Position numbers and translations under genes: made by a program | Part shown: in pieces, positions 1-11,791 of the stretch | Layout: every line of letters starts with the position of its first letter | How positions within the stretch are numbered: the stretch's first letter is position 1 | NCBI GenBank assembly: GCA_964057225.1 | Contig: OZ059900.1 | Location: forward strand, 3,544,501-3,608,500 | DNA length: 64,000 bases | DNA from: Auanema rhodensis | Taxonomy: Eukaryota > Nematoda > Chromadorea > Rhabditida > Rhabditidae | Direction of reading: 5' to 3' | The notes under the pieces: generated by a model | The model's input: the letters and a program-made list of their open reading frames with translations, nothing else | Told to the model about the DNA's origin: nothing | Databases searched by the model: none

Positions 1-347
1 ACCAAAAATCGGTGAGTATATGGTGTTAAAGGCATAAAAAGGACCATACTTAGTGTAGTAATGCTATTTGAGCGAAATTCAGTATTTAAACATCACTAGC
101 GTTTAATTGATGACTTTTGTTGTCATAGACATTAAAACTATGCTTTTGATCATATATATGAGCGATTTAGCCAAATTAGACTCAAAACTCGGAAATTTCA
201 AAAATTCTTTCTATTTTCGACCTTTTTTGATCAAAATGAATATATATCAGTGCAAGCTCATAAAAATAGACTGATTTTGTGTATTGTATGTTTGATTCTC
301 AAATCTTAACGAATATGATCGAAATTTACGAGTATTACAGATTTTGT
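1..347. repeat. Representative monomer with its internal landmarks
   Basis: This monomer can be used as a ruler. 112-121 GACTTTTGTT is shared by nearly all classes and is a recurrent switch point between classes. 150-161 TCATATATATGA is a 12-bp perfect palindrome, present in monomers with TATATATG and lost in those with TATAAATG. 193-236 carries A/T tracts spaced roughly 8-11 bp. 225-236 TTTTGATCAAAA is a second 12-bp perfect palindrome. 247-256 (TCAGTGCAAG here, usually TCAGTGCAAA) is a second switch point. 305-310 CTTAAC, 335-340 TTACAG and the next GTGAGT at 359-364 look like branch site, 3' and 5' splice sites. About 29% of the bases are G or C. Confidence 0.9.
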
Positions 348-1735
348 ACCAAAAATCGGTGAGTATATGGTGTTAAAGGCATAAAAACGACCATACTTAG
401 TGTAGTAATGCTATTTGAGCGAAAATCAGTATTTAAACATCACTAGCGTTTAATTGATGACTTTTGTTGTCATAGACAATAAAACTATGCTTCTGATCAT
501 ATAAATGAGCGATTTAGCCAAATTAGACTCAAAACTCGGAAATTTCAAAAATTCTTTCTATTTTCGACCTTTTTTGATCAAAATGAATATATATCAGTGC
601 AAGCTCATAAAAATAGACTGATTTTGTGTATTGTATGTTTGATTCTCAAATCTTAACGAATATGATCGAAATTTACGAGTATTACAGATTTTGTACCAAA
701 AATCGGTGAGTATATGGTGTTAAAGGCATAAAAACGACCATACTTAGTGTAGTAATGCTATTTGAGCGAAATTCAGTATTTAAACATCACTAGCGTTTAA
801 TTGATGACTTTTGTTGTCATAGACATTAAAACTATGCTTTTGATCATATAAATGAGCGATTTAGCCAAATTAGACTCAAAACTCGGAAATTTCAAAAATT
901 CTTTCTATTTTCGACCTTTTTTGATCAAAATGAATATATATCAGTGCAAACTCATAAAAATAGACTTATTTCGTGTATTATGTGTTTGTTTCTCGAATCT
1001 TAACGAATATGATCAAAATTTACGAGTATTACAGATTTTGTACCAAAAATCGGTGAGTATATGGTGTTAAAGGCATAAAAACGACCATACTTAGTGTAGT
1101 AATGCTATTTGAGCGAAAATCAGTATTTAAACATCACTAGCGTTTAATTGATGACTTTTGTTGTCATAGACAATAAAACTATGCTTCTGATCATATAAAT
1201 GAGCGATTTAGCCAAATTAGACTCAAAACTCGGAAATTTCAAAAATTCTTTCTATTTTCGACCTTTTTTGATCAAAATGAATATATATCAGTGCAAGCTC
1301 ATAAAAATAGACTGATTTTGTGTATTGTATGTTTGATTCTCAAATCTTAACGAATATGATCGAAATTTACGAGTATTACAGATTTTGTACCAAAAATCGG
1401 TGAGTATATGGTGTTAAAGGCATAAAAACGACCATACTTAGTGTAGTAATGCTATTTGAGCGAAATTCAGTATTTAAACATCACTAGCGTTTAATTGATG
1501 ACTTTTGTTGTCATAGACATTAAAACTATGCTTTTGATCATATAAATGAGCGATTTAGCCAAATTAGACTCAAAACTCGGAAATTTCAAAAATTCTTTCT
1601 ATTTTCGACCTTTTTTGATCAAAATGAATATATATCAGTGCAAACTCATGAAAATAGACTTATTTCGTGTATTATGTGTTTGTTTCTCGAATCTTAACGA
1701 ATATGATCAAAATTTACAAGTATTACAGATTTTGT
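348..1735. repeat. B-P dimer, two tandem copies (694 bp each)
   Basis: Monomers at 348 and 1042 are class B (GCGAAAATC, GACAATAAA, CTTCTGATC, CAAGCTC). Monomers at 695 and 1389 are class P (GACATTAAA, CAAACTC, TTTCGTGTATTATG, GTTTGTTTCTCG). The dimer period is 694 bp. The two P monomers differ in single bases, for example CTCATAAAA against CTCATGAAA and TTACGAG against TTACAAG. Confidence 0.88.
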
Positions 1736-4158
1736 ACCAAAAATCGGTGAGTATATGGTGTTAAAGGCATAAAACGACCATACTTAGTGTAGTAATGCAT
1801 TTGAGTGAAATTCAGTGATTTACACATTATTAGTGTATATTTGAAGACTTTTGTTATCATAGACAGTAAAACTATGCTTTTGATCATATATATGAGCGAT
1901 TTAGCCCAATTGGACTCAAAACTCGGAAAATTCAAAAATTCTTCTATTTTCGACCTTTTTTGATCAAAATGAATATATATCAGTGCAAACTCATAAAAAT
2001 AGACTGATTTTGTTTATTGTGTGTTTGATTTTCAAATCTTAACGAATATGATCAAAATTTACGAGTATTACAGATTTTATACCAAAAATCGGTGAGTATA
2101 TGGTGTTAAAGGCATAAAAACGACCATACTTAGTGTAGTAATGCTATTTGAGCGAAAATCAGTATTTAAACATCACTAGCGTTTAATTGATGACTTTTGT
2201 TGTCATAGACAATAAAACTATGCTTCTGATCATATAAATGAGCGATTTAGCCAAATTAGACTCAAAACTCGGAAATTTCAAAAATTCTTTCTATTTTCGA
2301 CCTTTTTTGATCAAAATGAATATATATCAGTGCAAGCTCATAAAAATAGACTGATTTTGTGTATTGTATGTTTGATTCTCAAATCTTAACGAATATGATC
2401 GAAATTTACGAGTATTACAGATTTTGTACCAAAAATCGGTGAGTATATGGTGTTAAAGGCATAAAAAGGACCATACTTAGTGTAGTAATGCTATTTGAGC
2501 GAAATTCAGTATTTAAACATCACTAGCGTTTAATTGATGACTTTTGTTGTCATAGACATTAAAACTATGCTTTTGATCATATATATGAGCGATTTAGCCA
2601 AATTAGACTCAAAACTCGGAAATTTCAAAAATTCTTTCTATTTTCGACCTTTTTTGATCAAAATGAATAAATATCAGTGCAAACTCATAAAAATAGACTT
2701 ATTTCGTGTATTATGTGTTTGTTTCTCGAATCTTAACGAATATGATCGAAATTTACAAGTATTACAGATTTTGTACCAAAAATCGGTGAGTATATGGTGT
2801 TAAAGGCATAAAACGACCATACTTAGTGTAGTAATGCATTTGAGTGAAATTCAGTGATTTACACATTATTAGTGTATATTTGAAGACTTTTGTTATCATA
2901 GACAGTAAAACTATGCTTTTGATCATATATATGAGCGATTTAGCCCAATTGGACTCAAAACTCGGAAAATTCAAAAATTCTTCTATTTTCGACCTTTTTT
3001 GATCAAAATGAATATATATCAGTGCAAACTCATAAAAATAGACTGATTTTGTTTATTGTGTGTTTGATTTTCAAATCTTAACGAATATGATCAAAATTTA
3101 CGAGTATTACAGATTTTGTACCAAAAATCGGTGAGTATATGGTGTTAAAGGCATAAAAACGACCATACTTAGTGTAGTAATGCTATTTGAGCGAAAATCA
3201 GTATTTAAACATCACTAGCGTTTAATTGATGACTTTTGTTGTCATAGACAATAAAACTATGCTTCTGATCATATAAATGAGCGATTTAGCCAAATTAGAC
3301 TCAAAACTCGGAAATTTCAAAAATTCTTTCTATTTTCGACCTTTTTTGATCAAAATGAATATATATCAGTGCAAGCTCATAAAAATAGACTGATTTTGTG
3401 TATTGTATGTTTGATTCTCAAATCTTAACGAATATGATCGAAATTTACGAGTATTACAGATTTTGTACCAAAAATCGGTGAGTATATGGTGTTAAAGGCA
3501 TAAAAACGACCATACTTAGTGTAGTAATGCTATTTGAGCGAAATTCAGTATTTAAACATCACTAGCGTTTAATTGATGACTTTTGTTGTCATAGACATTA
3601 AAACTATGCTTTTGATCATATAAATGAGCGATTTAGCCAAATTAGACTCAAAACTCGGAAATTTCAAAAATTCTTTCTATTTTCGACCTTTTTTGATCAA
3701 AATGAATATATATCAGTGCAAACTCATAAAAATAGACTTATTTCGTGTATTATGTGTTTGTTTCTCGAATCTTAACGAATATGATCAAAATTTACAAGTA
3801 TTACAGATTTTGTACCAAAAATCGGTGAGTATATGGTGTTAAAGGCATAAAACGACCATACTTAGTGTAGTAATGCATTTGAGTGAAATTCAGTGATTTA
3901 CACATTATTAGTGTATATTTGAAGACTTTTGTTATCATAGACAGTAAAACTATGCTTTTGATCATATATATGAGCGATTTAGCCCAATTGGACTCAAAAC
4001 TCGGAAAATTCAAAAATTCTTCTATTTTCGACCTTTTTTGATCAAAATGAATATATATCAGTGCAAACTCATAAAAATAGACTGATTTTGTTTATTGTGT
4101 GTTTGATTTTCAAATCTTAACGAATATGATCAAAATTTACGAGTATTACAGATTTTGT
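1042..4158. repeat. B-P-Q trimer higher-order repeat, three copies, period 1039 bp
   Basis: The order B (347), P (347), Q (345) repeats three times with starts at 1042, 2081 and 3120. Q is a short class: it lacks one A in the CATAAAACGACC stretch, has GCATTTGAG instead of GCTATTTGAG, gains a G in CAGTGATTT and loses a T in TTCTTCTA. The copies differ by few bases (for example ATATATGAG and AATAAATAT only in the P at 2428; AAAAAGGACC there too; TTTTATACC at the end of the Q at 1736). It overlaps the dimer annotation because the first B-P pair belongs to both patterns. Confidence 0.9.
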
Positions 4159-5546
4159 ACCAAAAATCGGTGAGTATATGGTGTTAAAGGCATAAAAACG
4201 ACCATACTTAGTGTAGTAATGCTATTTGAGCGAAAATCAGTATTTAAACATCACTAGCGTTTAATTGATGACTTTTGTTGTCATAGACAATAAAACTATG
4301 CTTCTGATTATATAATTGAGCGATTTAGCCAAATTAGACTCAAAACTCGGAAATTTCAAAAATTCTTTCTATTTTCGACCTTTTTTGATCAAAATGAATA
4401 TATATCAGTGCAAGCTCATAAAAATAGACTGATTTTGTGTATTGTATGTTTGATTCTCAAATCTTAACGAATATGATCGAAATTTACGAGTATTACAGAT
4501 TTTGTACCAAAAATCGGTGAGTATATGGTGTTAAAGGCATAAAAAGGACCATACTTAGTGTAGTAATGCTATTTGAGCGAAATTCAGTATTTAAACATCA
4601 CTAGCGTTTAATTGATGACTTTTGTTGTCATAGACATTAAAACTATGCTTTTGATCATATAAATGAGCGATTTAGCCAAATTAGACTCAAAACTCGGAAA
4701 TTTCAAAAATTCTTTCTATTTTCGACCTTTTTTGATCAAAATGAATATATATCAGTGCAAACTCATAAAAATAGACTTATTTCGTGTATTATGTGTTTGA
4801 TTCTCGAATCTTAACAAATATGATCAAAATTTACAAGTATTACAGATTTTGTACCAAAAATCGGTGAGTATATGGTGTTAAAGGCATAAAAACGACCATA
4901 CTTAGTGTAGTAATGCTATTTGAGCGAAAATCAGTATTTAAACATCACTAGCGTTTAATTGATGACTTTTGTTGTTATAAACAATAAAACTATGTTTTTG
5001 ATCATATATATGAGCGATTTAGCCCAATTGGACTCAAAACTCGGAAATTTCAAAAATTCTTTCTATTTTCGACCTTTTTTGATCAAAATGAATAAATATC
5101 AGTGCAAACTCATAAAAATAGACTTATTTCGTGTATTATGTGTTTGATTCTCGAATCTTAACGAATATGATCAAAATTTACGAGTATCACAGATTTTGTA
5201 CCAAAAATCGGTGAGTATATGGTGTTAAAGGCATAAAAACGACCATACTTAGTGTAGTAATGCTATTTGAGCGAAAATCAGTATTTAAACATCACTAGCG
5301 TTTAATTGATGACTTTTGTTGTTATAGACAATAAAACTATGTTTTTGATCATATATATGAGCGATTTAGCCCAATTGGACTCAAAACTCGGAAAATTCAA
5401 AAATTCTTTCTATTTTCGACCTTTTTTGATCAAAATGAATATATATCAGTGCAAACTCATAAAAATAGACTGATTTTGTTTATTGTGTGTTTGATTTTCA
5501 AATCTTAACGAATATGATCAAAATTTACGAGTATTACAGATTTTGT
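3814..5546. repeat. Q-B-P-D-M segment duplicated at 7978-9710 (offset 4164 bp)
   Basis: The monomer order Q, B, P, D, M and all their length variants are the same at 3814-5546 and 7978-9710, including TATCACAG at the end of D. Private differences are few: GATTATATAATTGAG against GATCATATAAATGAG in B, AAAAAGGACC against AAAAACGACC in P, GTTTTTGATC against GTTTTTTATC in D, AAACTATG against AAATTATG in M. This is a segmental duplication of five monomers. Confidence 0.8.
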
Positions 5547-6587
5547 ACCAAAAATCGGTGAGTATATGGTGTTAAAGGCATAAAAACGACCATACTTAGT
5601 GTAGTAATGCTATTTGAGCGAAAATCAGTATTTAAACATCACTAGCGTTTAATTGATAACTTTTGTTGTCATAGACAATAAAACTATGCTTCTGATCATA
5701 TAAATGAGCGATTTAGCCAAATTAGACTCAAAACTGGGAAATTTCAAAAATTCTTTCTATTTTCGACCTTTTTTGATCAAAATGAATATATATCAGTGCA
5801 AGCTCATAAAAATAGACTGATTTTGTGTATTGTATGTTTTATTCTCAAATCTTAACGAATATGATCGAAATTTACGAGTATTACAGATTTTGTACCAAAA
5901 ATCGGTGAGTATATGGTGTTAAAGGCATAAAAACGACCATACTTAGTGTAGTAATGCTATTTGAGCGAAATTCAGTATTTAAACATCACTAGCGTTTAAT
6001 TGATGACTTTTGTTGTCATAGACATTAAAACTATGCTTTTGATCATATAAATGAGCGATTTAGCCAAATTAGACTCAAAACTCGGAAATTTCAAAAATTC
6101 TTTCTATTTTCGACCTTTTTTGATCAAAATGAATATATATCAGTGCAAACTCATAAAAATAGACTTATTTCGTGTATTATGTGTTTGATTCTCGAATCTT
6201 AACAAATATGATCAAAATTTACAAGTATTACAGATTTTGTACCAAAAATCGGTGAGTATATGGTGTTAAAGGCATAAAAACGACCATACTTAGTGTAGTA
6301 ATGCTATTTGAGCGAAATTCAGTATTTAAACATCACTAGCGTTTAATTGATGAATTTTGTTGTTATAGACAATAAAACTATGTTTTTGATCATATATATG
6401 AGCGATTTAGCCCAATTGGACTCAAAACTCGGAAATTTCAAAAATTCTTTCTATTTTCGACCTTTTTTGATCAAAATGAATAAATATCAGTGCAAACTCA
6501 TAAAAATAGACTTATTTCGTGTATTATGTGTTTGATTCTTGAATCTTAACGAATATGATCAAAATTTACAAGTATTACAGATTTTGT
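4159..6587. repeat. B-P-D-M tetramer and B-P-D partial copy
   Basis: Starts are 4159 (B), 4506 (P), 4853 (D), 5200 (M), 5547 (B), 5894 (P) and 6241 (D). Class D has GTTATAGACAATA or GTTATAAACAATA, TATGTTTTTG and AATAAATATC, the first copy ending in TATCACAG. M has the D left part joined to GGAAAATTC and the GTTTATTGTG right part. P here is a variant with GTTTGATTCTCG and AACAAATATG. The B at 4159 has a private GATTATATAATTGAG change that removes a TGATCA site. The B at 5547 has CTGGGAAAT and TTTTATTCTC, shared only with the B monomers at 11792 and 13527. Confidence 0.85.
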
Positions 6588-7282
6588 ACCAAAAATCGGT
6601 GAGTATATGGTGTTAGAGGCATAAAAACGACCATACTTAGTGTAGTAATGCTATTTGAGTGAAATTCAGTGATTTAAACATTATTAGTGTATATTCGAAG
6701 ACTTTTGTTATCATAGACAATAAAACTATGCTTTTGATCATATATATGAGCGATTTAGCCAAATTAGACTCAAAACTCGGAAATTTCAAAAATTCTTTCT
6801 ATTTTCGACCTTTTTTGATCAAAATGAATAAATATCAGTGCAAACTCGTAAAAATAAACTGATTTTGTGTATTGTATGTTTGATTCTCAAATCTTAACGA
6901 ATATGATCAAAATTTACGAGTATTACAGATTTTGTACCAAAAATCGGTGAGTATATGGTGTTAAAGGCATAAAAACGACCATACATAGTGTAGTAATGCT
7001 ATTTGAGCGAAATTCAGTATTTAAACATCACTAGCGTTTAATTGATGACTTTTGTTGTTATAGACATTAAAACTATGTTTTTGATCATATATATGAGCGA
7101 TTTAGCCAAATTGGACTCAAAACTCGGAAATTTCAAAAATTATTTCTATTTTCGACCTTTTTTGATCAAAATGAATAAATATCAGTGCAAACTTGTAAAA
7201 ATAGACTTATTTTGTGTATTATGTGTTTGATTCTCGAATCTTAACAAATATGATCAAAATTTACAAGTATTACAGATTTTGT
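6588..7282. repeat. Two mixed-class monomers
   Basis: The monomer at 6588 (348 bp) has the GTGAAATTCAGTGATTT left part with TTCGAAGAC and a right part ending like class B but with CTCGTAAAAATAAAC. The monomer at 6936 has CATACATAG, a GTTATAGACATTAAA mix of two classes, TATTTCTATT instead of CTTTCTATT, and the CTTGTAAAA right part later typical of the long-unit D class. They do not fit a repeated order and are best read as products of recombination between classes. Confidence 0.7.
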
Positions 7283-8322
7283 ACCTAAAATCGGTGAGTA
7301 TATGGTGTTAAAGGCATAAAAACGACCATACTTAGTGTAGTAATGCTATTTGAGTGAAATTCAGTGATTTAATCATTATTAGTGTATATTTGAAGACTTT
7401 TGTTATCATAGACAGTAAAACTATGCTTTTGATCATATATATGAGCGATTTAGCCCAATTCGACTCAAAACTCGGAAAATTCAAAAATTCTTTCTATTTT
7501 CGACCTTTTTTGATGAAAATGAATATATATCAGTGTAAACTCATAAAAATAGACTGATTTTGTGTATTGTGTGTTTGATTCTCAAATCTTAACAAATATG
7601 ATCAAATTTTACGAGTATTACAGATTTTGTACCAAAAATTGGTGAGTATATGGTGTTAAAGGCATAAAAACGACCATACTTAGTGTAGTAATGCTATTTG
7701 AGCGAAAATCAGTATTTAAACATCACTAGCGTTTAATTGAAGATTTTTGTTGTCATAGACAATAAAACTATGCTTCTGATCATATATATGAGCGATTTAG
7801 CCAAATTAGACTCAAAACTCGGAAATTTCAAAAATTCTTTCTATTTTCGACCTTTTTTGATCAAAATGAATAAATATCAGTGCAAACTCATAAAAATAGA
7901 CTTATTTCGTGTATTATGTGTTTGTTTCTCGAATCTTAACGAATATGATCAAAATTTACAAGTATTACAGATTCTGTACCAAAAATCGGTGAGTATATGG
8001 TGTTAAAGGCATAAAACGACCATACTTAGTGTAGTAATGCATTTGAGTGAAATTCAGTGATTTACACATTATTAGTGTATATTTGAAGACTTTTGTTATC
8101 ATAGACAGTAAAACTATGCTTTTGATCATATATATGAGCGATTTAGCCCAATTGGACTCAAAACTCGGAAAATTCAAAAATTCTTCTATTTTCGACCTTT
8201 TTTGATCAAAATGAATATATATCAGTGCAAACTCATAAAAATAGACTGATTTTGTTTATTGTGTGTTTGATTTTCAAATCTTAACGAATATGATCAAAAT
8301 TTACGAGTATTACAGATTTTGT
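7283..8322. repeat. S-K-Q block, earliest copy of the S-K-G core
   Basis: S starts at 7283 (348 bp, GATGAAAATG, GTGTAAACTC, AAATTTTACGAG), K at 7631 (GAAGATTTTT, CTTCTGATC, TATATATG) and Q at 7978 (345 bp). The same S-K order lies at 16343-17037, offset 9060 bp, where Q is replaced by G. This is the only S-K pair in the left domain, so it is a plausible ancestor of the core that was amplified further right. K here has a private ATTGGTGAG change at its start and ATTCTGTACC at its end. Confidence 0.85.
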
Positions 8323-11300
8323 ACCAAAAATCGGTGAGTATATGGTGTTAAAGGCATAAAAACGACCATACTTAGTGTAGTAATGCTATTTGAGCGAAAA
8401 TCAGTATTTAAACATCACTAGCGTTTAATTGATGACTTTTGTTGTCATAGACAATAAAACTATGCTTCTGATCATATAAATGAGCGATTTAGCCAAATTA
8501 GACTCAAAACTCGGAAATTTCAAAAATTCTTTCTATTTTCGACCTTTTTTGATCAAAATGAATATATATCAGTGCAAGCTCATAAAAATAGACTGATTTT
8601 GTGTATTGTATGTTTGATTCTCAAATCTTAACGAATATGATCGAAATTTACGAGTATTACAGATTTTGTACCAAAAATCGGTGAGTATATGGTGTTAAAG
8701 GCATAAAAACGACCATACTTAGTGTAGTAATGCTATTTGAGCGAAATTCAGTATTTAAACATCACTAGCGTTTAATTGATGACTTTTGTTGTCATAGACA
8801 TTGAAACTATGCTTTTGATCATATAAATGAGCGATTTAGCCAAATTAGACTCAAAACTCGGAAATTTCAAAAATTCTTTCTATTTTCGACCTTTTTTGAT
8901 CAAAATGAATATATATCAGTGCAAACTCATAAAAATAGACTTATTTCGTGTATTATGTGTTTGATTCTCGAATCTTAACAAATATGATCAAAATTTACAA
9001 GTATTACAGATTTTGTACCAAAAATCGGTGAGTATATGGTGTTAAAGGCATAAAAACGACCATACTTAGTGTAGTAATGCTATTTGAGCGAAAATCAGTA
9101 TTTAAACATCACTAGCGTTTAATTGATGACTTTTGTTGTTATAAACAATAAAACTATGTTTTTTATCATATATATGAGCGATTTAGCCCAATTGGACTCA
9201 AAACTCGGAAATTTCAAAAATTCTTTCTATTTTCGACCTTTTTTGATCAAAATGAATAAATATCAGTGCAAACTCATAAAAATAGACTTATTTCGTGTAT
9301 TATGTGTTTGATTCTCGAATCTTAACGAATATGATCAAAATTTACGAGTATCACAGATTTTGTACCAAAAATCGGTGAGTATATGGTGTTAAAGGCATAA
9401 AAACGACCATACTTAGTGTAGTAATGCTATTTGAGCGAAAATCAGTATTTAAACATCACTAGCGTTTAATTGATGACTTTTGTTGTTATAGACAATAAAA
9501 TTATGTTTTTGATCATATATATGAGCGATTTAGCCCAATTGGACTCAAAACTCGGAAAATTCAAAAATTCTTTCTATTTTCGACCTTTTTTGATCAAAAT
9601 GAATATATATCAGTGCAAACTCATAAAAATAGACTGATTTTGTTTATTGTGTGTTTGATTTTCAAATCTTAACGAATATGATCAAAATTTACGAGTATTA
9701 CAGATTTTGTACCAAAAATCGGTGAGTATATGGTGTTAAAGGCATAAAAACGACCATACTTAGTGTAGTAATGCTATTTGAGCGAAAATCAGTATTTAAA
9801 CATCACTAGCGTTTAATTGATGACTTTTGTTGTCATAGACAGTAAAACTATGCTTTTGATCATATATATGAGCGATTTAGCCCAATTGGACTCAAAACTC
9901 GGAAAATTCAAAAATTCTTCTATTTTCGACCTTTTTTGATCAAAATGAATATATATCAGTGCAAACTCATAAAAATAGACTGATTTTGTTTATTGTGTGT
10001 TTGATTTTCAAATCTTAACGAATATGATCAAAATTTACGAGTATTACAGATTTTGTACCAAAAATCGGTGAGTATATGGTGTTAAAGGCATAAAAACGAC
10101 CATACTTAGTGTAGTAATGCTATTTGAGCGAAAATCAGTATTTAAACATCACTAGCGTTTAATTGATGACTTTTGTTGTTATAGACAATAAAATTATGTT
10201 TTTGATCATATATATGAGCGATTTAGCCCAATTGGACTCAAAACTCGGAAAATTCAAAAATTCTTTCTATTTTCGACCTTTTTTGATCAAAATGAATATA
10301 TATCAGTGCAAACTCATAAAAATAGACTGATTTTGTTTATTGTGTGTTTGATTTTCAAATCTTAACGAATATGATCGAAATTTACGAGTATTACAGATTT
10401 TGTACCAAAAATCGGTGAGTATATGGTGTTAAAGGCATAAAAACGACCATACTTAGTGTAGTAATGCTATTTGAGCGAAAATCAGTATTTAAACATCACT
10501 AGCGTTTAATTGATGACTTTTGTTGTCATAGACAATAAAACTATGCTTCTGATCATATAAATGAGCGATTTAGCCAAATTAGACTCAAAACTCGGAAATT
10601 TCAAAAATTCTTTCTATTTTCGACCTTTTTTGATCAAAATGAATATATATCAGTGCAAGCTCATAAAAATAGACTGATTTTGTGTATTGTATGTTTGATT
10701 CTCAAATCTTAACGAATATGATCGAAATTTACGAGTATTACAGATTTTGTACCAAAAATCGGTGAGTATATGGTGTTAAAGGCATAAAAACGACCATACT
10801 TAGTGTAGTAATGCTATTTGAGCGAAATTCAGTATTTAAACATCACTAGCGTTTAATTGATGACTTTTGTTGTCATAGACATTAAAACTATGCTTTTGAT
10901 CATATAAATGAGCGATTTAGCCAAATTAGACTCAAAACTCGGAAATTTCAAAAATTCTTTCTATTTTCGACCTTTTTTGATGAAAATGAATATATATCAG
11001 TGCAAACTCATAAAAATAGACTTATTTCGTGTATTATGTGTTTGATTCTCGAATCTTAACAGATATGATCAAAATTTACAAGTATTACAGATTTTGTACC
11101 AAAAATCGGTGAGTATATGGTGTTAAAGGCATAAAAACGACCATACTTAGTGTAGTAATGCTATTTGAGCGAAAATCAGTATTTAAACATCACTAGCGTT
11201 TAATTGATGACTTTTGTTGTTATAAACAATAAAACTATGTTTTTGATCATATATATGAGCGATTTAGCCCAATTGGACTCAAAACTCGGAAATTTCAAAA

Positions 11301-11791
11301 ATTCTTTCTATTTTCGACCTTTTTTGATCAAAATGAATAAATATCAGTGCAAACTCATAAAAATAGACTTATTTCGTGTATTATGTGTTTGATTCTCGAA
11401 TCTTAACGAATATGATCAAAATTTACGAGTATCACAGATTTTGTACCAAAAATCGGTGAGTATATGGTGTTAAAGGCATAAAAACGACCATACTTAGTGT
11501 AGTAATGCTATTTGAGCGAAAATCAGTATTTAAACATCACTAGCGTTTAATTGATGACTTTTGTTGTTATAGACAATAAAATTATGTTTTTGATCATATA
11601 TATGAGCGATTTAGCCCAATTGGACTCAAAACTCGGAAAATTCAAAAATTCTTTCTATTTTCGACCTTTTTTGATCAAAATGAATATATATCAGTGCAAA
11701 CTCATAAAAATAGACTGATTTTGTTTATTGTGTGTTTGATTTTCAAATCTTAACGAATATGATCAAAATTTACGAGTATTACAGATTTTGT
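8323..11791. repeat. B-P-D-M tetramers with an inserted M-type pair
   Basis: Starts are 8323 B, 8670 P, 9017 D, 9364 M, 9711 chimera, 10057 M, 10404 B, 10751 P, 11098 D, 11445 M. The full tetramer B-P-D-M occurs at 8323 and 10404. The monomer at 9711 (346 bp) has a class B left part up to TTGTCATAGAC and then the Q-type right part (AGTAAAACTATG, TTCTTCTA). The two flanking M monomers share AAAATTATG, which suggests that a two-monomer insertion separated copies of one M. Confidence 0.82.

Noticed and set aside
1-347. CENP-B box (consensus NTTCGNNNNANNCGGGN)
   Set aside because: The only TTCG (in ATTTTCGACC) is not followed by the needed A and CGGG, and no match was seen on the other strand.
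1-347. Half-monomer duplication, i.e. a 173-bp ancestral unit
   Set aside because: Apart from shared short motifs such as TTGATCA I saw no alignable similarity between the two halves. A sensitive self-alignment could still find one.
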